Shown here one piece after another: positions 62,601 through 64,000 of a stretch of DNA of 64,000 bases. The notes beneath the pieces were generated by a model. That model was not told the DNA's origin and made no database searches. It saw nothing but the letters and a program-made list of their open reading frames with translations. The first letter of the stretch is position 1. Each line of letters opens with the position of its first letter. The stretch is from assembly GCA_019747705.1 (NCBI GenBank), contig JAIEQM010000063.1, positions 1 through 64,000 of the forward strand. Reading direction: 5' to 3'. Source of the stretch: Chitinophagaceae bacterium. GTDB taxonomy: Bacteria; Bacteroidota; Bacteroidia; Chitinophagales; Chitinophagaceae. The position numbers and the translations under genes were made by a program.

Positions 62601-62956
62601 TTATTAATATCAACAACCGTTGCACCACGTGTCCATTTTTTATCACCGCTAACACCAGCAGTTTCTGTTACATTTTCAAACTTCATATTGCCACGGTTCA
62701 GATACAACTGATTGCCGCTGATGGATGCAGTGAAATAAATATCCGGCAGACTGTCGTTATTAAAATCGCCAATACCCACACCACCGCCGTTGTAGAGGTA
62801 TTGATAGTTGATCATGTTAAGTTGCTGATTTTCCTGGATCGTGTTGGAAAAAGTGATGCCGCTTTTGTTGGAAGGAATTGCTTCAAACAAAGCTTTTTCT
62901 TTTTTTGTACAGGCTAAAAAAAACAGGAAGGCTGCTGCGAATGTAAAACGGTACAT
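59624..62956 (-). CDS. VCBS/FG-GAP repeat lipoprotein with ASPIC/UnbV domain
   Basis: A 1110-residue lipoprotein with lipobox FLAC, Cys16. The first 480 residues hold FG-GAP/VCBS beta-propeller repeats with Asp-rich calcium loops (DFNNDSLPDIYF, DINNDGLLDIYV, DYDNDGDLDLYC, DINDDGWKDIYV, DADNDGYKDLMT). An ASPIC/UnbV domain lies near 505-595 (IKFRGDTGNINGIGAKATLY, INWPDGKRETL). A second propeller set follows (DVNGDGLTDIVV, DKDGDLDLYITS, DKDGDADLIITG) to the C-terminus. Such CRTAC1-like proteins are surface or extracellular binding proteins, often near SusCD. It is alone here. Confidence 0.92.
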   Translation of the reverse strand: MYRFTFAAAFLFFLACTKKEKALFEAIPSNKSGITFSNTIQENQQLNMINYQYLYNGGGVGIGDFNNDSLPDIYFTASISGNQLYLNRGNMKFENVTETAGVSGDKKWTRGATVVDINNDGLLDIYVCAAAWQSPELKKDILYVNQGMKPGADIPVFRNMAGEYGLADTSSTHMAAFFDYDNDGDLDLYCVINDLNQEFPGTFRKIRNNGSGFTNDILYRNEWNPQLQHGVYKNVSKEAGITWEGNGLGVNIVDINDDGWKDIYVSNDYLSGNLLYVNNKNGTFTNRNQEYFKHGSLNAMGNDAADINNDGLVDLVEMDMMPEDNYRQKKMMNQTDYNWYLHSAQYGFPYQTTRNTLQLNRGPRVLSNDSIGAPIFSEIAFYSGVAFTDWSWAALLMDADNDGYKDLMTTNGLPKDVTDLDFIAYRESGQANLPDALQRLPSVKISNYIFQNNKDLTFTNQTNNWGWNFPTCSAGIAYADFDKDGDMDVIINNTNMEATLLENKSNEIAPKSYLNIKFRGDTGNINGIGAKATLYYKGGMQMSELNPYRGYMSTMQDMLHFGLDSIQKIDSIVINWPDGKRETLQDVLVNQTMLVVQSAGAQMGNHTQAQLATNNWFTNITNAAQLNFFHYENDFVDFNQQRQLPHKLSANGPAITAGDVNGDGLTDIVVGGSSPVAASVFIQQPNQTFKEQPLHKNFVQQTDDGSMALFDADKDGDLDLYITSGSNELVKQTKGYADRFYLNDGKGNFIMDSAAVPQNFASKSVVVHFDYDKDGDEDLFVGEGMVPGEYPKPGSGFIYRNDKAKFTDVTNTVAPGLKAIGMIRDAVFADADKDGDADLIITGEFMSILIFKNDKGIFTKQASSLEKETGWWNCITAADVDKDGDMDFIAGNYGTNGYFRGTIAEPVTVYANDFDNNQRWDAFLTLWKPDTLHGKRKEFPAGYRDQLAEEIPSIKKMFSDYSSFARADVSAVMVNFNRSNEIKISATQFNSVWIENKGNFEFVVHVLPMEAQWSPVHSIIAQDFNGDGAVDILLSGNEFNVHPFAGRIDAGNGLLLKGDGEGNFKSLSILESGIYIPGNERGLVQFAFNNTVAVAAAQNNGRLLLFEKKK

Positions 62957-63043
62957 AATCAGTTAAATAGTTACCCGAATTTAGGATAAACAGCAGTATA
63001 AACCCTGGAGAGTTTAAAGTGGGCATTTTCAACAGAAAGAGAA

Positions 63044-64000
63044 TTATCGCCGCAGGTTACCTGTTCGGCAATTGGATGAAAATACAACCAGCAGGCTCAT
63101 CAAAATCATTGCTGCAGTTAAAAGCAATAAATAATTTGAATACGGAATGGTAGAATAGGAAATAGCAGCTATGCCCTGCATCATCAGCACCAGTTCATTT
63201 AACAGAACACCTGTTAAGAAAAGCCAGGCTGCTTTTTTTGTTGCACGATGCAGTGTGAGAAAACCCTCTTGAAATAAATAACCCATCAGAAACACACTTA
63301 CAAACACCAGCAAAACCAAATGCAGAAATCCAATTACAACAGGCCGTAACCCGAATGCATACATATTCAATAGCGGAACGGCAGAAAGAACCTGCAGCAG
63401 CATTTTAATGGTAAAGGCTGCGCCTGCCACCAGCCAAAACCATTTAACAAGCGGGTTAACTTGTGCACTCAGGTTATTTTTTTGCGCCAGCAGTAACTTG
63501 ATGAAAAACCAAAGCGCTGCCAACTGAACCAATGCTCCTGCAACTGCACTGTAATACATCCACAGTGGTATCCGCATCCACATGAGAGAAAGAAACCAGG
63601 CAGGAACAAGTGCAATAACCAGGCTGTTGAAAAATTGACTGGCTGTTATCGTATCAGCAGCCGTAAAATGCTTTGATAAAAAATGCATGAGCATGGCGCC
63701 GATGGAAAAAAGAAAAAATCCATTGTACTGAAAGTGCAGAAAGAAATAAACGGAACCAAAGTACCAGTCCTGCCGCAGGTTTTTTGTCATCATCAAATAA
63801 GCCAATGAAAATGTGCCGAGTGATGAAACCACATTACAGAGCAAGGCTGCTGTAATCCATTTCTTTTCAACCGTCCATTGTTTGCGTTTCAGCAATTCTT
63901 TTAACACCAGCCATGCAAACCCATAGGAAACAAATATAGATGCAGTTGAAAATGCTATGGAGCCAGCTGCATAACCCGTAAACGGAAAAGTAAACAACAT
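63044..64000 (-). CDS. polytopic membrane protein, unknown (may be 5'-partial)
   Basis: At least 318 residues with about eight to ten hydrophobic helices (for example FVSYGFAWLVLKELL, VYFFLHFQYNGFFLFSIGAM, VIGFLHLVLLVFVSVFLMGY). I recognise no domain. The frame runs to the last base of the window, where a Met codon lies at 63998-64000. This may or may not be the true start. Several His residues inside helices (near residues 90 and 110) are notable but not diagnostic. It ends 88 bp before the VCBS gene start. Confidence 0.75.
   Translation of the reverse strand: MLFTFPFTGYAAGSIAFSTASIFVSYGFAWLVLKELLKRKQWTVEKKWITAALLCNVVSSLGTFSLAYLMMTKNLRQDWYFGSVYFFLHFQYNGFFLFSIGAMLMHFLSKHFTAADTITASQFFNSLVIALVPAWFLSLMWMRIPLWMYYSAVAGALVQLAALWFFIKLLLAQKNNLSAQVNPLVKWFWLVAGAAFTIKMLLQVLSAVPLLNMYAFGLRPVVIGFLHLVLLVFVSVFLMGYLFQEGFLTLHRATKKAAWLFLTGVLLNELVLMMQGIAAISYSTIPYSNYLLLLTAAMILMSLLVVFSSNCRTGNLRR

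Noticed and set aside
1..64000. CRISPR arrays, tRNA or rRNA genes
   Set aside because: I saw no regularly spaced repeats and no tRNA T-loop or acceptor-stem patterns in the intergenic stretches. A covariance-model scan would settle this.

Overview
The window reads as a chromosomal contig of a Bacteroidota bacterium, most likely family Chitinophagaceae. The evidence is lipoproteins with Bacteroidota-type lipoboxes, proteins ending in a type IX secretion (T9SS) sorting domain, -7 boxes of the TAnnTTTG type, a fused ccoNO cbb3 oxidase gene, and an MqnA gene of the futalosine menaquinone route. The DNA is AT-rich throughout. No tRNA, rRNA or CRISPR array was seen.

Layout. Positions 1-730 hold a GNAT acetyltransferase whose first 77 bp are duplicated at the window edge. 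Positions 1226-3428 hold divergent purB and mqnA. Positions 3470-3913 hold a decayed beta-propeller sensor gene. From 15510 down to 4159 on the minus strand runs a tightly packed eleven-gene surface-glycan operon: a YfhO-like membrane protein, three glycosyltransferases, three methyltransferases, a PhyH dioxygenase, a NeuD/PglD-like acyltransferase, a WbqC protein and an RffA-type sugar aminotransferase. Positions 15582-22257 hold housekeeping genes (queuosine precursor transporter, Tex, cyclophilin, DoxX, DUF4256) and a pair of small paralogous proteins of unknown function. Positions 22550-32430 hold a very large TraB/GumN protein, a T9SS-exported protein, a double ABC ATPase and a broken DUF1800 gene fused to a T9SS tail. 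Positions 32473-43951 hold AMP nucleosidase, an HsdR-N-like protein, a LuxC-like acyl-CoA reductase, a ferredoxin, ddl with a PASTA protein, a rhodanese, a VWA/AAA pair separated by a broken GxxExxY gene, and an MtfA peptidase.

Positions 43954-49831 hold a DUF2130 protein, a soluble PAS histidine kinase with a REC-Crp hybrid regulator, a GH53 galactanase lipoprotein and a DUF1003 protein. From 56112 down to 49859 lies a cbb3 oxidase operon in the order ccoS-ccoNO-ccoQ-ccoP-ccoG-ccoH-tauE/safE; no copper ATPase gene ccoI is next to it. Just upstream are a small secreted-peptide gene with its own promoter and terminator, then a decayed IS5-like element (56617-58302) that abuts the 3' half of an outer-membrane efflux gene. 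The window ends with a repeat-rich intergenic stretch, a large VCBS/ASPIC lipoprotein and a partial membrane protein.

No unmistakable new system is present. The best candidates for new biology are the glycan operon (it may make an N-acylated 4-amino-4,6-dideoxyhexose glycan carrying O-methyl groups), the small paralogue pair at 18968-19809, the small secreted peptide at 56307, the 1267-residue TraB fusion, and the soluble kinase/REC-Crp pair. Several decay and rearrangement scars are also clear: two premature stops, homopolymer frameshifts, a two-gene fusion and an IS-linked truncation.
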